Assembly (NCBI RefSeq): GCF_000758525.1
Contig: NZ_CP009241.1
Coordinates: 4,216,001-4,280,000 of the forward strand
Length of the DNA: 64,000 nt
Source: Paenibacillus sp. FSL H7-0357
GTDB taxonomy: Bacteria; Bacillota; Bacilli; Paenibacillales; Paenibacillaceae
Reading direction: 5' to 3'
Both the position numbers and the translations under genes were made by a program. Every line of letters starts with the position of its first letter. Position 1 is the stretch's first letter. Under the pieces are notes generated by a model, which was not told the DNA's origin, searched no databases, and saw nothing but the letters and a program-made list of their open reading frames with translations. Shown piece by piece: positions 1-10,700 of this stretch.

Positions 1-960
1 TCGGCATTGCAGGAACAAGCCACATACGCATTAATCGTGCAGATCTCCTTGTTCAAACTCTGGGAGAGCTGGGGAATCCATCCCTCGGGCTGCCAAGGTA
101 CGGGCAGCGGCTTATTTGCCGCCGCTTATGCCTGTGGCCTCCTGACTCATGCGGATGCTTTGTATCTGGGCAGCTCCTTTACAGCCGCACTCGCAACTTC
201 GGGTGAGGCGCGGGGTACTTTTGTCCGAAGCTACCGGCAACGTGTCTCCAGTCTGAAAACGGGGCTGATGAAGGTTCCACTTGCAGCACCGCCGGGGAGG
301 GACCCGATGACTCATACGGAGTGGAGCAGCAGCGATTTTTGGACAGCATATCTGGCGGATGCCCTGGAAAACGGAGCCTCATTACAGACCAGCAGTAAGA
401 ATGAAATAGATCGGCTGGTGCTTGATATGAATCTCGGTGAACCTTCGGAAAGTCATGGAGTGACAGAATGGAAGAGTATTTTCCTTCTTCTCGGCAAAGT
501 CTGGATGGAAGGCTGCCCCGTCAATTGGAAGGCATATTATCAAGGGGAACGCCGCCGCCGCATTGAATTGCCTGCCTATCCATTTGAAAGAACACGCTGC
601 TGGGTGGAGCGTGATGATTCTGCACTTGATACTACCGGACCGCTTCAGCCCATTTCGGAACCCGTCAACTTGCGGCCAGAGCAGTTGGATGGATACATCG
701 CACCAAGAACAGAGGTTGAACGGGACCTGGTTGCAGCTTGGGAGCTGTATCTGGGGGTGGCCCCGATCGGAATCAACGACAATTATTATGAACTGGGAGG
801 CAACTCGCTGCTGGCAGCTTCCTTGCATGCACATATATGTGAACAGTTTTGCGTGACGCTTAGACTTGAAGTTTTTTTGGAGCAGCAGACGATAGCCCGA
901 TTAGCCGAATCCATTGAATCCTGGAGACTGAATTCTATATCTGCGAAAGGCGGACACTGA
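1..960 (+). CDS. clbO: PKS module C-terminal part: inactive AT, ACP (ClbO-like), partial
   Basis: The reading frame is open to the left edge, so the start and the KS domain lie outside the window. What remains is an acyltransferase remnant, the post-AT linker ending in YPFERTRCW, and an ACP with the phosphopantetheine motif LGGNSL (Ser codon 805-807). Where an active AT has GHSxGE, this protein has GTGSGL (97-114): the catalytic Ser position is Gly (103-105). The HAFH region and most of the small AT subdomain are missing. The module therefore cannot load its own extender and should depend on the discrete AT at 24422. KS-AT-null-ACP is the layout of colibactin ClbO, which is about 819 aa as I recall it. 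The next gene starts one base after this stop. ClbO identity is inferred from architecture and neighbours, because the KS cannot be seen. Confidence 0.8.
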   Translation, partial: SALQEQATYALIVQISLFKLWESWGIHPSGCQGTGSGLFAAAYACGLLTHADALYLGSSFTAALATSGEARGTFVRSYRQRVSSLKTGLMKVPLAAPPGRDPMTHTEWSSSDFWTAYLADALENGASLQTSSKNEIDRLVLDMNLGEPSESHGVTEWKSIFLLLGKVWMEGCPVNWKAYYQGERRRRIELPAYPFERTRCWVERDDSALDTTGPLQPISEPVNLRPEQLDGYIAPRTEVERDLVAAWELYLGVAPIGINDNYYELGGNSLLAASLHAHICEQFCVTLRLEVFLEQQTIARLAESIESWRLNSISAKGGH

Positions 961-961
961 T

Positions 962-3900
962 ATGGATCTTGTGAATAAGGCATTGCATCGTTTAAGCCAT
1001 CCCCAAAAGAGAATTTGGTATACCGAATGCCTTCATCCCCAGACAGCCGTACATCATATTGGTGGCTGTGTGCGTATTCACGGAACGCTCGACTTCCCCC
1101 GTTTGGAAACTTCGATCCAGAATGTGATTCAATCTCATGATGGCCTGCGCCTGCGTTTGCGGGCACAAGACGGAGAACCGCAACAATATGTAGCGGATAC
1201 TACTTCGCTACAGCCGTTGCCCCGCTACGACTTCAGCTCATATGCCAATCCCCAGACGGCTTATGAGAGGTGGGTGAAGGCAGAGGCGGCAAAACGATTT
1301 GAACTTTTCGATTCTCCTTTATACCACATCGCTACCTTCAAGGTGGGGGAGCAGGATAATGGTTTTCTCCTGAAAGCCCATCATATCATCTGCGACGGCT
1401 GGTCAATGGACCTGCTGACCAGACAAATTCTCGGACATTATGAATCGCTGGGCAGGGAAGACATCTCTGACTGTGCGGTGTCCGAACCCTCCTATTTGAC
1501 TTATCTTGATCTCGAAAGTCAATACCTGAGCTCTCAGCGCTGTCAGAGCAACAAACAATTCTGGGAGAACAAATTTGACATTCTTCCCGAACCTCTGTTT
1601 GACAAAACTGCCACTGCTCCGGCCGGCAGCCGCTATACCCGCCTGCTCGACAAGCAGGCCACCGAGCAGATTACCCGTGTTCTGCCAGAGCTTAATGTGT
1701 CATTGCCCCTATTTTTATCTGCCGCATTCGGGTTGGTATTAGGCAGGTATTACCAGAGAGAAGATCTAATCCTGTCCATACCCGTGTCCAACCGCTCTGC
1801 ACACACCAAGGCAACGGTTGGCATGTTCACTGGCAATCTGCCGCTGTCACTGCATCTTAAGGAAGGCCTGTCCATACGTACATTTTTACAGCGGGTACGC
1901 CGTGAATATTCACGTAATCTCGCTAATCACAAGTATCCGTTCGATCTCCTTGCAAAACATCTTCAGTTGCGAAAAAAAGGGCATGGCAGCTTATACCAGG
2001 CCGCTGTGAATTATTATAATACCCACCTGCTGACAACCGTGGACAGCATGATGATTAGCAATGAGGAGTTCTACTCCGGCGAGCAGGCTTATCCCGTACA
2101 GTTGATGATCAAGGACTGGTCCGAGGATGGCACGTTATTGTTCACTCTGGACTACCAGACTCAGATCATTGGCAAGGAAGAGGCAGAGTCGCTGGTGGAA
2201 TGTCTCCTGCATGTGTTGAACCAGATGGTGCATACTCCAGACCTCCCATTGAAGGAACTGACGCTGTCTACCGAAAGACAATTGGAACAAACTTTGATTC
2301 ATTACAACCAGCATTCAATCCATAACTATCCACTTGAAAAGACGGTTATGGATCTATACGCAGATCAGGTTCGGCTCCATCCCAATCGGATTGCCGTGAG
2401 CTGTGCAGATGAGAAGCTGACCTTTGCAGAATTGGCGCAGCAGGTCAATTGCCTTGCGGCAGCCCTGACCGCAGAATTTCCGCAAGTGTCAGGCGTTATA
2501 GGCGTACGGATGCATCATTCTCCCGAACTGATCATTGCAATTCTAGCGATTCTTCAGTGCGGTGCGGCTTTTCTACCGCTTGACCCCGGAGTTCCGGCCG
2601 CCAGAGCGGAGTATACACTCCGAGACTCGGGAGCAATCTGCCTGTTGACCGATCTGCCAGAGGAACCGGCTTTCGTCTGGCCTATTCCAACGCGCAATCC
2701 CCGGCATCTGCTCCGGCATAGACCGTTGTCTGCGGGGGAACAGCAGAGGCCAAGGCCTGAAAAAACGGCTTACATCCTATATACCTCGGGATCTACAGGA
2801 GCGCCCAAAGGGGTTAAAGTTCTTCATTCTAACCTGGCCAACTATATCACTTGGGCAGCAGCAGAATACTTGACCTCGGAACACGAAGTGTTCGCCTTTT
2901 ATTCCTCAATCGCCTTTGATCTGACGCTGACATCCTTGTTCGTACCGCTGGTCAGCGGCACCCAGTTGAGGATATACCCCTCCAGCGGCGAGGACTATAC
3001 CTTGAGCCGGATTCTGAGCGAGAACAGAGCTACAGTAATCAAGCTTACCCCTTCCCATCTTGCGCTTATGGGGGAAGAACGGAGGCCGGATGCTGCCTTG
3101 CGGACACTGATTGTAGGCGGGGAGAGTCTCAAAACCGGCCTTGCAGCAGCCGTTCAGCAAGCCTACGGGCCCAATCTGGCTATTTATAACGAATACGGGC
3201 CAACGGAAGCAACCGTAGGCTGTATGATTTACCGTTATGATTCCATAAAAGACAAGGGAGCGGCGGTTCCTATAGGAGTACCTGCTGCAAATGCGAAGCT
3301 ATATATATTGGATAGGGATTTGCGGCCGCTGCCTCCAGGTGCGAGGGGAGAACTCTATATCTCCGGCCCCGGTGTTGCGGCTGGCTACGTCCATCAACCC
3401 GAGCTGACGGCGGAACGATTCTTGCCGGATTCAGTGAACAAGGGCAACCGGATGTATCGTACGGGGGATCTGGTCCGGTGGGGTGAAGGCGGAGTGATGG
3501 AATATATCGGCCGCTGCGATACCCAGCTTAAGGTTAGAGGCTACCGAATCGAGACGGAAGAGATTGAACATCACCTGCTGGAGATGGAGGGCATCCGTAA
3601 TGCAGTTGTTTTGACGGAGGGTGAAGGCCCCGGTATGGAACTGGTCGCCTGTATTGTCGGAGGCTCGCTTACAGCGTTGGATATCCGCAGCCGTCTGGCA
3701 GGCATCCTGCCTGGATACATGGTTCCGGGACGCATCATTTTCAGGGCAGAGATTCCGCTTACTGCTAATGGGAAGGCCAATCGGAGGCAGCTTGCACAAG
3801 ATTTAAATGCCGCCGCTGCAGAGGTCCAGGAGTACGAAGGAGGGACGCAGACTGAACGCCTTTTATCCGCACTACGGACCGTTCTAGACCGTAGGGAAAT

Positions 3901-5434
3901 CAGCCTGGAGGACCGTTTTTTCAATCTGGGCGGGGATTCCATCAAAGCGATTCAGATTTCAAGCCTGCTCAAAAACCAAGGACTTCAACTCAGCGCGGCT
4001 GACATTCTGGATCATCCCCTCATAAGCGAAATGCTGCTGCATCTCACGGAAGATAAGGTGGTTCAGCCGCAGGGTCCGCCGGAGGGAATCGTCCCGTTGA
4101 CACCGATCCTGTCGTGGTTTTTCTCCCGGGAGCTTAAGAATGAAGACTACTATCTGCAATCGATGCTGCTGGAGATCAGTGAAGATGTTGCCACGCATAC
4201 CCTTGAAGACAGTTTAAGGAAATTGATCCGGCTGCATGACTCCTTGCGCTTGCATTATGACTCTGTACAGCAGCAGCTAGCCTATAACAATAACCTTTCT
4301 GTGTATGAGTTCCAGCTAAATGTACTTGATTTGACCGGATTCGATCCTAAACAACGCGCTCAAGAGTTACTGTCATATACCTCCGCACTGAAGGCAGGCA
4401 TACGCCTTACTGAGCAGGAACATTTCCCCTTCCGCGCCTGTCTGATTATGGAGCCGGGACGTGCTAATCGTCTGCTGCTGGCGGCTCACCATGTCTGCAT
4501 AGACGGTGTCTCATGGCGGATTATTATGGAGGATTTGGGACGATTGCTTCAGGGAGAACGCCAGTGTCTGCCCAAAACATCATCGTTCAAGCGCTGGGCC
4601 CTGGCGCTGAGCGAACGCACTGAACCGCTGGTCCAGCGGGAGCGGGAATATTGGAGCGGAAATTACAACCTCCCAGATGATCATTGGCTTTGTTTAGGGC
4701 AACCGGGTAGTGGACGCACGACACTTCGTACGCTGACGTTCGGCCCTACAGAAACGGGGCTATTGCTTGAACAGTGCCAGCAGATTAACGGTCTGCAGCC
4801 CCATGAGCTGCTGCAGACTGCGCTTGCCCTGGCACTTCATGATACCTGGGACTGGCAGACGCAGGTCATTTGGCTGGAAGGACATGGCCGGGAGCCCTTG
4901 TTCCCTGAAATTGATCTCTCGCGTACCACTGGCTGGTTCACCAGTCTGTATCCGGTCAGAATTACGGTTGAGGCAGGTACAGGTGTAATCGAGAAGAGGG
5001 ATAACATTCTCCAACAGTTTAGGGCGGTGCCCCGCAAAGGGCTGGGATATGGCATTTTGGCTTATGGATTAGGGCAGATTACACCGGCTGTTCCCCGGAT
5101 TTTGTTCAATTATCTTGGGGAATTTCAGGAGGATTACGGGAATGGGCTGTTGCGTGTTCTGAATGAGCCAACAGGACCGGATATGGCCGAAGACAATGCA
5201 ACACCATTCGCACTGGAGATCAACGCTTATATTCTGAAGCGCAGACTGTATCTGGAGTTACGTTATCCCTCCAGTATGCCGGACAAGGTCATGGAGCAGT
5301 GGATGGAGCGGTATGAAGCCCTCTTTGTGGAACTTCTCACTCAACCGCCGGTTCAGAGGGAGCCAAACTGGACACCCGCCGATTTTGATGCGGTGGATAT
5401 GACACAAGAGGAGTTGGATTCGTTATTCAAATAA
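962..5434 (+). CDS. clbN: NRPS lipoinitiation module, starter C-A(Asn)-T-E (ClbN-like)
   Basis: This 1490-aa synthetase should build the N-acyl-D-asparagine cap. The N-terminal C domain (about 8-440) has HHIICDGWS at 140 and opens with QKRIWYTE, strongly resembling the fatty-acyl starter C domain of surfactin synthetase SrfAA. The A domain (about 460-970) gives the specificity residues D-L-T-K-I-G-E-V-G plus Lys, one change from the Asn code DLTKLGEVGK. The T domain has LGGDSI (Ser993). The epimerization domain (about 1060-1470) has HHVCIDGVSW at 1176 and FNYLGEF. There is no TE. Size and order match ClbN of colibactin (about 1455 aa) and the first module of zwittermicin ZmaO. The D-Asn peptidase gene follows directly, which supports a prodrug role. 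Asn is a code-based prediction; the acyl chain cannot be predicted. Confidence 0.93.
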   Translation: MDLVNKALHRLSHPQKRIWYTECLHPQTAVHHIGGCVRIHGTLDFPRLETSIQNVIQSHDGLRLRLRAQDGEPQQYVADTTSLQPLPRYDFSSYANPQTAYERWVKAEAAKRFELFDSPLYHIATFKVGEQDNGFLLKAHHIICDGWSMDLLTRQILGHYESLGREDISDCAVSEPSYLTYLDLESQYLSSQRCQSNKQFWENKFDILPEPLFDKTATAPAGSRYTRLLDKQATEQITRVLPELNVSLPLFLSAAFGLVLGRYYQREDLILSIPVSNRSAHTKATVGMFTGNLPLSLHLKEGLSIRTFLQRVRREYSRNLANHKYPFDLLAKHLQLRKKGHGSLYQAAVNYYNTHLLTTVDSMMISNEEFYSGEQAYPVQLMIKDWSEDGTLLFTLDYQTQIIGKEEAESLVECLLHVLNQMVHTPDLPLKELTLSTERQLEQTLIHYNQHSIHNYPLEKTVMDLYADQVRLHPNRIAVSCADEKLTFAELAQQVNCLAAALTAEFPQVSGVIGVRMHHSPELIIAILAILQCGAAFLPLDPGVPAARAEYTLRDSGAICLLTDLPEEPAFVWPIPTRNPRHLLRHRPLSAGEQQRPRPEKTAYILYTSGSTGAPKGVKVLHSNLANYITWAAAEYLTSEHEVFAFYSSIAFDLTLTSLFVPLVSGTQLRIYPSSGEDYTLSRILSENRATVIKLTPSHLALMGEERRPDAALRTLIVGGESLKTGLAAAVQQAYGPNLAIYNEYGPTEATVGCMIYRYDSIKDKGAAVPIGVPAANAKLYILDRDLRPLPPGARGELYISGPGVAAGYVHQPELTAERFLPDSVNKGNRMYRTGDLVRWGEGGVMEYIGRCDTQLKVRGYRIETEEIEHHLLEMEGIRNAVVLTEGEGPGMELVACIVGGSLTALDIRSRLAGILPGYMVPGRIIFRAEIPLTANGKANRRQLAQDLNAAAAEVQEYEGGTQTERLLSALRTVLDRREISLEDRFFNLGGDSIKAIQISSLLKNQGLQLSAADILDHPLISEMLLHLTEDKVVQPQGPPEGIVPLTPILSWFFSRELKNEDYYLQSMLLEISEDVATHTLEDSLRKLIRLHDSLRLHYDSVQQQLAYNNNLSVYEFQLNVLDLTGFDPKQRAQELLSYTSALKAGIRLTEQEHFPFRACLIMEPGRANRLLLAAHHVCIDGVSWRIIMEDLGRLLQGERQCLPKTSSFKRWALALSERTEPLVQREREYWSGNYNLPDDHWLCLGQPGSGRTTLRTLTFGPTETGLLLEQCQQINGLQPHELLQTALALALHDTWDWQTQVIWLEGHGREPLFPEIDLSRTTGWFTSLYPVRITVEAGTGVIEKRDNILQQFRAVPRKGLGYGILAYGLGQITPAVPRILFNYLGEFQEDYGNGLLRVLNEPTGPDMAEDNATPFALEINAYILKRRLYLELRYPSSMPDKVMEQWMERYEALFVELLTQPPVQREPNWTPADFDAVDMTQEELDSLFK

Positions 5435-5447
5435 CAGGGGGGATGGC

Positions 5448-7013
5448 ATGAACCGCTTGCTAATCAAAATGCTCTGTGCCTGTATTCTGCTTGGTATAAC
5501 TGCGCTGCCGCCAGCTTCGGCAAATACTGCTGGTAGCGGGATTTCGGCTGAGTCCGTCGACGAATATGTGCTTAGGCTGATGGATCAGATGGATCTTCCC
5601 GGTGTCTCTGTAGCTGTGCTTCGCGGTGACAAGACTTATGTTAAGGGGTATGGCAAAGCTGACGCCAGCCGGAATATACCGGTAACCCCGGACACCTTGT
5701 TCGAACTTGGCTCCAACAGTAAAGCCTTCACCGGCGTCGGTCTGCTGCTGCTTGTCGAAAGAGGGCTTGTAGACCTGGAAGCGCCGGTAACCCGCTATCT
5801 GCCATGGTTAGCACTGCAAGCGAAGGGGGAGTCTGCGGAACCAACGGTCGGGCATTTCCTCCACCAGACCAGTGGACTGGGCAGTGATTCCGTTGCGCTG
5901 ATTGATCCGTCCACCGAAGACAACGCACTCCAGAATACGGTGCGCGGACTAAGCGAAAACCCGCTCTGGTATAAACCGGGGACCCAATTTCTGTACTCCA
6001 CCGGAAATTATGATGTACTTGGCGCGATTATTGAAGCTGTGAGCGGGATGTCCTATGAATCTTATATGTCCGCTGAAGTTTTGCAGCCTTTGGGTTTAGA
6101 GCAAACATCCGCAGGAAGAGCGATCTTGCAAGGTGGCAAGGAAATCTCCCAAGGATACAAGCCTGGACTTATCAGCAACAGAGAGTATCAAGCCCCCGTC
6201 TACCGCGGGAATACACCCGCAGGCTACATTTTGTCAAGCGCTAAGGATATGGCCAACTGGTTGAATCTGCAGATGAACCCGGCAGCAGCGCCTTCAGAGC
6301 TTAGGGGGGCCATTGCCCGTGCGCAGATTCCCGATGAAACGGTCAAGGCAACAGAAACTCCTCCGTACACGACACCTTTTCATTATGGCGGTGGCTGGCT
6401 TGTATTTAACAAAGGAGATCATACCCTCTATTCACACGGGGGCAATAATCCAAATTTCTCTTCTTACGTCTTGTTTGATCCAGTAAAACAAATCGGAGTT
6501 GCTGTCCTGGGGAATCGGAATACGACGGCGACTTACGCCATCTGCGAGGGATTGTATGCCTTGCAGCAAGATCTGAAACCTGCCGCTGCACCAATGGATA
6601 CTATGGACACGGCGAATCTCGCAGGACGGATCATTATCCTCATTTGTGCGGCTCTTTGTCTCTGGATGATCTACGTATGGGTCAAGGATCTGCGTTTGAT
6701 CCGCAGTGGCAGACGGATGCGTAGGGGACCTTCTATCGCCCTATACGTCAAGATATCCGGTTTTGTTATCCTAGCCGTTTTTATCGTGGCCGTGGCCTGG
6801 TATATACCCAAAATGCTTTTTTGGGGCTATCCTTGGAGATTTATTGTCGTCTGGGCACCGTTTACGATTGTACCGGCTATGATTTTGATCGCAATCACTG
6901 GAACGATGTTCCCGGCCTTAAGACTGTTAAAAATGTGGTTCCCGCTACATCCAAAGGTGCAAACGGACCGCCGGACACAGCCGCAAGTGACTCAAGAGGA
7001 GGCTTCCTTATGA
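5448..7013 (+). CDS. clbP: Membrane-anchored D-Asn prodrug peptidase (ClbP/ZmaM/XcnG-like)
   Basis: This 521-aa serine hydrolase has a beta-lactamase/esterase fold (peptidase family S12). The N-terminus (1-26) is a signal peptide ending near ASA. The catalytic SxxK motif is S89-N-S-K92, the Tyr motif is Y183-S-T-G-N, and an HGG motif with nearby Asn residues lies at 330-335. After the catalytic domain come three predicted membrane helices (about 393-412, 434-453, 464-488). This signal, peptidase and three-helix layout is that of ClbP (504 aa), which removes N-acyl-D-Asn from precolibactin, and of ZmaM and XcnG. Here the active domain would face outside the membrane, giving activation during or after export. 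The start ATG follows AGGGGGGA. It lies 13 bp after the Asn module and overlaps the TE gene by ATGA. A plain beta-lactamase is unlikely given the helices and context. Confidence 0.93.
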   Translation: MNRLLIKMLCACILLGITALPPASANTAGSGISAESVDEYVLRLMDQMDLPGVSVAVLRGDKTYVKGYGKADASRNIPVTPDTLFELGSNSKAFTGVGLLLLVERGLVDLEAPVTRYLPWLALQAKGESAEPTVGHFLHQTSGLGSDSVALIDPSTEDNALQNTVRGLSENPLWYKPGTQFLYSTGNYDVLGAIIEAVSGMSYESYMSAEVLQPLGLEQTSAGRAILQGGKEISQGYKPGLISNREYQAPVYRGNTPAGYILSSAKDMANWLNLQMNPAAAPSELRGAIARAQIPDETVKATETPPYTTPFHYGGGWLVFNKGDHTLYSHGGNNPNFSSYVLFDPVKQIGVAVLGNRNTTATYAICEGLYALQQDLKPAAAPMDTMDTANLAGRIIILICAALCLWMIYVWVKDLRLIRSGRRMRRGPSIALYVKISGFVILAVFIVAVAWYIPKMLFWGYPWRFIVVWAPFTIVPAMILIAITGTMFPALRLLKMWFPLHPKVQTDRRTQPQVTQEEASL

Positions 7014-7717
7014 CTATCAAGCTTTTTACAATTCCGTATTCCGGCAGCTCAGCAGCCATCTACCTGAAATGGAGGACTCTGCTGCCAGAAAATATCGAAG
7101 TGGTACCCCTTGAATTTCCAGGCAGAGGCAAACGGTTCGGGTCCAAGCTATGCGGCAGTATGGAGGAATTGATTGACGATCTTGTACAGCATATTGGCAG
7201 CCAGCTTCAGGGGAGTCCATATGCGCTGTACGGACACAGCCTGGGAGGACTGGCGGCTTATGAACTGAGTGTGCGGCTCCTGGAGAGCGGACAGGCGCTT
7301 CCGGTACATGTCTTCCTCTCTGGCTGTAACCCCCCACACCTGCGTTATGGAGAGGAGCAACTGCATAAACTGCCGGACGAGCTATTCCTTCAAGAAATCA
7401 TCAAGCTGGGCGGTACCGCTCAGGAACTGGTTAATCACTCGGAGCTAATGAGAGTTTTTCTGCCGATCATCAAAGCGGACTATAGAATCTACGAGTTATA
7501 TGCCGGTAACGGCCGGTGCGTGAAGCTTCCGGTGGATTGCACGGTCATGCTCGGCACCGATGATCCCTTGATGCCTGCGGAGAACGGGATAGAGTGGGAG
7601 CAGTATATCAGCGGGAGCATGGTGATCAAAAATCTGCCCGGCGGCCACTTTTTCATTCATGACCGGCAGGATGATGTGATCGCCGCCATTCAGGATGCAC
7701 TTGCCGTTCATAAGTGA
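7010..7717 (+). CDS. clbQ: Type II thioesterase (ClbQ-like)
   Basis: This 235-aa alpha/beta hydrolase of the GrsT/type II TE family hydrolyses stalled or misprimed chains from carrier proteins. It shows FPGRGKR near 37, nucleophile motif GHSLGG (Ser77) and the catalytic His in GGHFFIHD near the C-terminus. The frame is open further upstream, but the ATG at 7010 overlaps the peptidase stop (ATGA) and has AGAGGAGG just upstream, so I chose it. Length matches ClbQ (about 240 aa). It is the only thioesterase in the window, and none of the megasynthases ends in a TE domain. It edits rather than terminates, so chain release must use another enzyme, probably the amidase at 49633. Confidence 0.92.
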   Translation: MTIKLFTIPYSGSSAAIYLKWRTLLPENIEVVPLEFPGRGKRFGSKLCGSMEELIDDLVQHIGSQLQGSPYALYGHSLGGLAAYELSVRLLESGQALPVHVFLSGCNPPHLRYGEEQLHKLPDELFLQEIIKLGGTAQELVNHSELMRVFLPIIKADYRIYELYAGNGRCVKLPVDCTVMLGTDDPLMPAENGIEWEQYISGSMVIKNLPGGHFFIHDRQDDVIAAIQDALAVHK

Positions 7718-7728
7718 GGAGGCCCAAG

Positions 7729-10700
7729 ATGAAGGTTGAGAAAAACAACGTCCAGGATATTTGGCCGCTGCGGCCGCTGCAGCAAGGGATGCTGTTTCAT
7801 TATTTGCAGGGGGAATCCAAAAGTGAATACATGGAGCACCTTGTCCTTAGCCTGCAGGGGCAAGTCGATAACCGGCTGTTCAATGAGGCCTGGCTCGCTG
7901 TCTACCGTGCGAATGACGCATTGCGGTCCGTTTTCAAATGGGAGGGTCTCCGGTCACCTGTACAGGTGGTGCTTCGGAGCCGTGAACCGTTGCCGGAAAT
8001 CTATGATTTCACGGGCGGAATTATCCCTGATGAATTTAAAGCCGTCATTTCCAGTGAAGATCAAGCGGCTCTGAAGCAGACGAAGAGCATAGAGGAACGG
8101 ATGCAGCTAACTGCAGAAATCATTGGCAAACGGAACCGTACGATACGTTTCAACCTGACCCGGGAAACCCTAAGAATCGTATTATGTAAGTTCGACGGGG
8201 AATGCAGATTGTTCCTTACGTACCATCACATTGTGCTGGATGGCTGGAGTCTCGGCATTGTGCTGGAAGAATGGCTTCATGCCTACCGGGCACTCGCTGA
8301 AGATCAGGAAGTGTCCCTTTCAGCAAAGCCGGGAATGAAGGCTTACCTGGCTGCTGTCAAAAGCTCACGCGAACCGGAACGGGAAGCGGTGTATTGGGCC
8401 GATTGCCTGCGGGATTATGAAATAAAGCAACCGATACAGCCGTTCTACAAACCCCGGCGCTCGGGATTCAAACGGGTATCCCTGAACATACCGGAAACGG
8501 CAGCGGCGGGAATGCGGCTATTTTGCCAAAACAATGGCATGTCGGTAGCCACCTTGATGAATGGTGCGTGGGGCATATTGCTCCAGAGGTTCAAACATGT
8601 CGATGATATTGTATTTGGCTCGACGTTATCCGGCAGGGGCGTTAGTCTTGCCGGCATCGGGCGTATAGTCGGGCTGTTGATCAATACGGTGCCGCTGCGT
8701 CTTTCCAGCCGAAAGATGGAAAGTGTTCTGGAGTATTTCGCGGGCGTTCATTCAGCAATCGCGGCCAGGCGTCCATATGAAATGGCTGGTCTGTCTGAGA
8801 TCCGGGAATACGCTGGGATTCAAGGTACGGAGGAGTTATTTGATACCTTACTGGTCATGGAGAACTATCCGCTGGATAAGGTGCTGCTGGAGCAGCCGAT
8901 GGCAGACTCAGTACCGGAAGATCTAACCGGGCAAGTTCCATTGTCGATCAGTTCCTTTGAAATGGTGGAGCACGCTCATTATCCGCTTACTCTGCTCATT
9001 CGGGAGAGCAGCGGTTTCGAAATGGACTTCATCTATGATCAGGAAAGCTATGAGTATTTTGTGGTAAATCAGATGTCACAGTGCTTTGTGCAACTGCTGC
9101 ATAATCTTGTCGCGCAGCCAGAGGTACTGGTGTCAGACATTAGGATCGCGGAGCCTGACGCACTAAAAATGAACGGACTGCTGTCATCCGCCGAACCCCT
9201 GAAGCAGTTCCGTGAACAATCTATTCCGCAGTGGTTCACCACGATGGCACGGAGCCATCCCCAGAACATTGCCATAATTCATGAGCAAGTCAAGTGGACC
9301 TATGCTGAGCTTGATCGGATGTCTGACCGGGTAGCCGCTGCACTGATTCGTCTTGGAGCCGGGCCGGAGCAATACATTGGAATCGAGTCTCGGCGGAGCC
9401 CGGAGACGATCATGGGACTGCTCGCGATTCTGAAATCCGGGGCGGCTTATGTGCCTCTGCACCCGGATTATCCCGAAGAGCGGATCAGGTTCATGATCGA
9501 AGATTCAGGAATGCGGCTTATGCTGTCAGACACGGATAGCCGGCTTTCTTTTATGAAATCCATGAATGTAGATACGCTGTGTTACCAAGATATCCTTGAG
9601 AAAGAAGATCCAGCACCGCTAGACAGCTGCCCTTCTCCGCATGATGGCGGACACCGTCTAGCCTGCATTGTTTATACTTCCGGATCTACCGGAAAGCCCA
9701 AAGGCGTAATGATCGAGCATAGAGGCATCGTGCGGCTGGTCAAGCATACAGAGTTTGTGAATTTCAGCGCCAGCGATGTGATTTTGCCGACATGTCCGTT
9801 TGAATTCGATGTCTCCAACTTCGAGATCTGGGGGGCACTGCTGAATGGAGCGTCACTGTACCTGATGGCTCAGGACAAGCTGCTGATGCCTCAGGTATTA
9901 AAAGAAACGCTGCTCCAGCAGAAAATAAGCTTGATGTGGATGACTACACCGCTGTTCAATCAATTAGCCAGTGTGGATGCTTCGCTGTTCCATTCCCTGC
10001 GTTATCTGATTATTGGTGGTGATACGTTGTCGCCAACGCAGATTAACAAAGTGAGACAGGCCTGCCCGGCTTTGGCACTCGTCAATGGCTATGGTCCTTC
10101 CGAGAATTCGGTGCTGTCCACCACATTTGCGATTGAACGGGAATATGAGACCAGAATCCCGATCGGCAGACCTGTCTCGAACTCCACTGCATATATTCTG
10201 GACCGGAATCAACAGTTTTTGCCTGTGGGAGCAATTGGTGAACTATGCGTCGGGCTGGAAGGCGTGGCAAGAGGGTATCTAAACAACCCTGAGCTGACCG
10301 AAGCCAAATTTATTCCCGATCCGCTTTATCCAGAGTACAGGATGTACAGAACAGGGGATTTGGCCCGATGGCTTCCTGATGGGAATATTGATTTTCTCGG
10401 GAGAGCCGACAATCAGGTGAAGGTTCGGGGATACCGGATTGAGCTGCAAGAAATCGAACATGAATTAAGCCGGCTGTCCGGAATAGAAGACTGTACGGTT
10501 ATTATTATTCAGTCATCTGACCGGGAGAAGGAGCTGGCTGCATATTTTGTAGCGGGCGACAAACTGCAAGCAGGTTCGCTAAGAAAAGCGTTGCTGGAAC
10601 GGCTGCCATCCTATGCGGTGCCTACGCGTTATATGCAGCTTGCTGCGCTGCCGCTGACGATCAACGGGAAAATTGACAAGAAGGCGCTGCGCAACCTGCC

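Noticed and set aside
6821..7009. N-terminal extension of the thioesterase
   Set aside because: The upstream in-frame sequence overlaps the membrane helices of the peptidase gene in another frame. The family N-terminus and ribosome site fit the ATG at 7010.
5448..7013. Class C beta-lactamase resistance gene
   Set aside because: The catalytic fold is related, but the three C-terminal membrane helices and the position beside an Asn lipoinitiation module fit the ClbP/ZmaM prodrug peptidases.
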